Shown here: positions 4,868-5,277 of the stretch, piece after piece | Position numbering within the stretch: position 1 is the first letter of the stretch | Layout: every line of letters starts with the position of its first letter | NCBI GenBank assembly: GCA_029861085.1 | Contig: JAOUAE010000097.1 | Location: 1 to 5,277, forward strand | Source of the DNA: Candidatus Nitrosopumilus sp. | GTDB lineage: Archaea > Thermoproteota > Nitrososphaeria > Nitrososphaerales > Nitrosopumilaceae | DNA length: 5,277 bases | Direction: 5' to 3' | Position numbers and translations under genes: made by a program | The notes under the pieces: model-generated | What the model was told of the DNA's origin: nothing | The model's database searches: none | Seen by the model: the letters and a program-made list of their open reading frames with translations, nothing else

Positions 4868-5277
4868 TTGGCAAGAAGATCAATCCCTAAAAAAGTAATT
4901 AAAGACATCATAATTGTCGGTGTTGGAGTTTTAGTAATTTGGATAGGTCTACAAGTAGCATTTGGAACACAAAATCCGTTTTATGTTGTTGCAAGTGGAA
5001 GTATGATTCCGGTTTTACAAGTGTATGATGTTTTGATAGTTCAGGGTCATGAGCCTTTTGAAGATATTGAAATAGGAGACATTATTGTATTTAATAGACC
5101 ATCAGACCATAACAGAGTAATCGTGCACAGAGTTGTATCAATTATTGATGATGATCCTAAAACAATCAGAACGCAAGGAGATGCAAATCCAGGATCAATT
5201 CCAGGAACAGACTTTCCAATTACAGAAGAAGAATACATAGGAAAAGTAGCATATACACTTCCGCAAGTAGGATATAT
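4868..5277 (+). CDS. Signal peptidase I, archaeal/ER (Sec11-like) type, 3' end cut by window edge
   Basis: This membrane-bound peptidase removes signal peptides from exported proteins on the outer face of the cytoplasmic membrane. The first 136 residues are present. A basic N-terminus (MARRSIPKK) precedes a transmembrane helix at about 11-33. Family boxes follow: ASGSMIPVL with the catalytic Ser45 (SGSM), GDIIVFNRP (70-78), VHRVV with His87 replacing the bacterial lysine, and RTQGDANPGS with Asp105. The Ser-His arrangement marks the archaeal/eukaryotic Sec11 class (family S26B) rather than the bacterial Ser-Lys class. The second conserved Asp is probably Asp115, but I am unsure. TTG 4868 is certain as the start limit, because an in-frame TAA directly precedes it and no other early start codon is available. 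The C-terminal region, possibly with another membrane segment, lies beyond the window. Confidence 0.93.
   Translation, partial: MARRSIPKKVIKDIIIVGVGVLVIWIGLQVAFGTQNPFYVVASGSMIPVLQVYDVLIVQGHEPFEDIEIGDIIVFNRPSDHNRVIVHRVVSIIDDDPKTIRTQGDANPGSIPGTDFPITEEEYIGKVAYTLPQVGY

Noticed and set aside
5047..5238. 63-codon minus-strand ORF at the right end
   Set aside because: Antisense to the signal peptidase catalytic boxes; a shadow.

Overview
The window looks like part of a mesophilic Nitrososphaerota (Thaumarchaeota) chromosome of the marine Nitrosopumilus/Nitrosarchaeum kind. I infer this from several things: AT-rich DNA, AT-rich promoter elements about 26-30 bases upstream of start codons with almost no Shine-Dalgarno sites (leaderless mRNAs), frequent TTG starts, oligo-T termination tracts, an archaeal/ER-type (Ser-His) signal peptidase, and small lineage-type proteins. 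No rRNA, tRNA, transposase, CRISPR array or phage gene was seen.

Layout. Positions 1-300 (minus) hold the N-terminal 100 residues of an uncharacterised helical protein with a Met/Gly/Pro-rich tail, cut by the window edge. Positions 301-814 hold no convincing gene but carry clustered copies of a TCCTCA motif. Positions 815-1366 (plus) encode a YqaA/DedA-like membrane protein. Its 3' end faces a doubtful small minus-strand ORF (1310-1552). Positions 1553-1923 are non-coding, with a locally GC-rich block and two good hairpins. Positions 1924-2295 encode an uncharacterised 123-residue protein. Positions 2374-2681 hold two very small genes joined by an ATGA overlap: a 47-residue coiled-coil-like protein and a 55-residue protein. 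Their 3' end meets, four bases away, the 3' end of a minus-strand phosphoribosyltransferase of the COG1926 type (2686-3399). A thioredoxin (3646-3972, minus) has an inverted repeat straddling its predicted TATA position. It is divergent from a zinc-finger/PRC-barrel/zinc-ribbon protein (4088-4822, plus). The window ends inside a signal peptidase I gene (4868 to the edge).

How they relate. I see no long operon and no single pathway; most genes appear to have their own promoter. The only tight coupling is the overlapping small pair. The signal peptidase lies 45 bases after the PRC-barrel gene with no T-tract between them, so those two may share a transcript. The thioredoxin and PRC-barrel genes share an intergenic promoter region. 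I found no strong evidence for a new multi-gene system. The best leads are the thioredoxin operator-like palindrome, the unannotated overlapping small genes, the structured intergenic block near 1.7 kb and the repeated TCCTCA motif near 0.4 kb.
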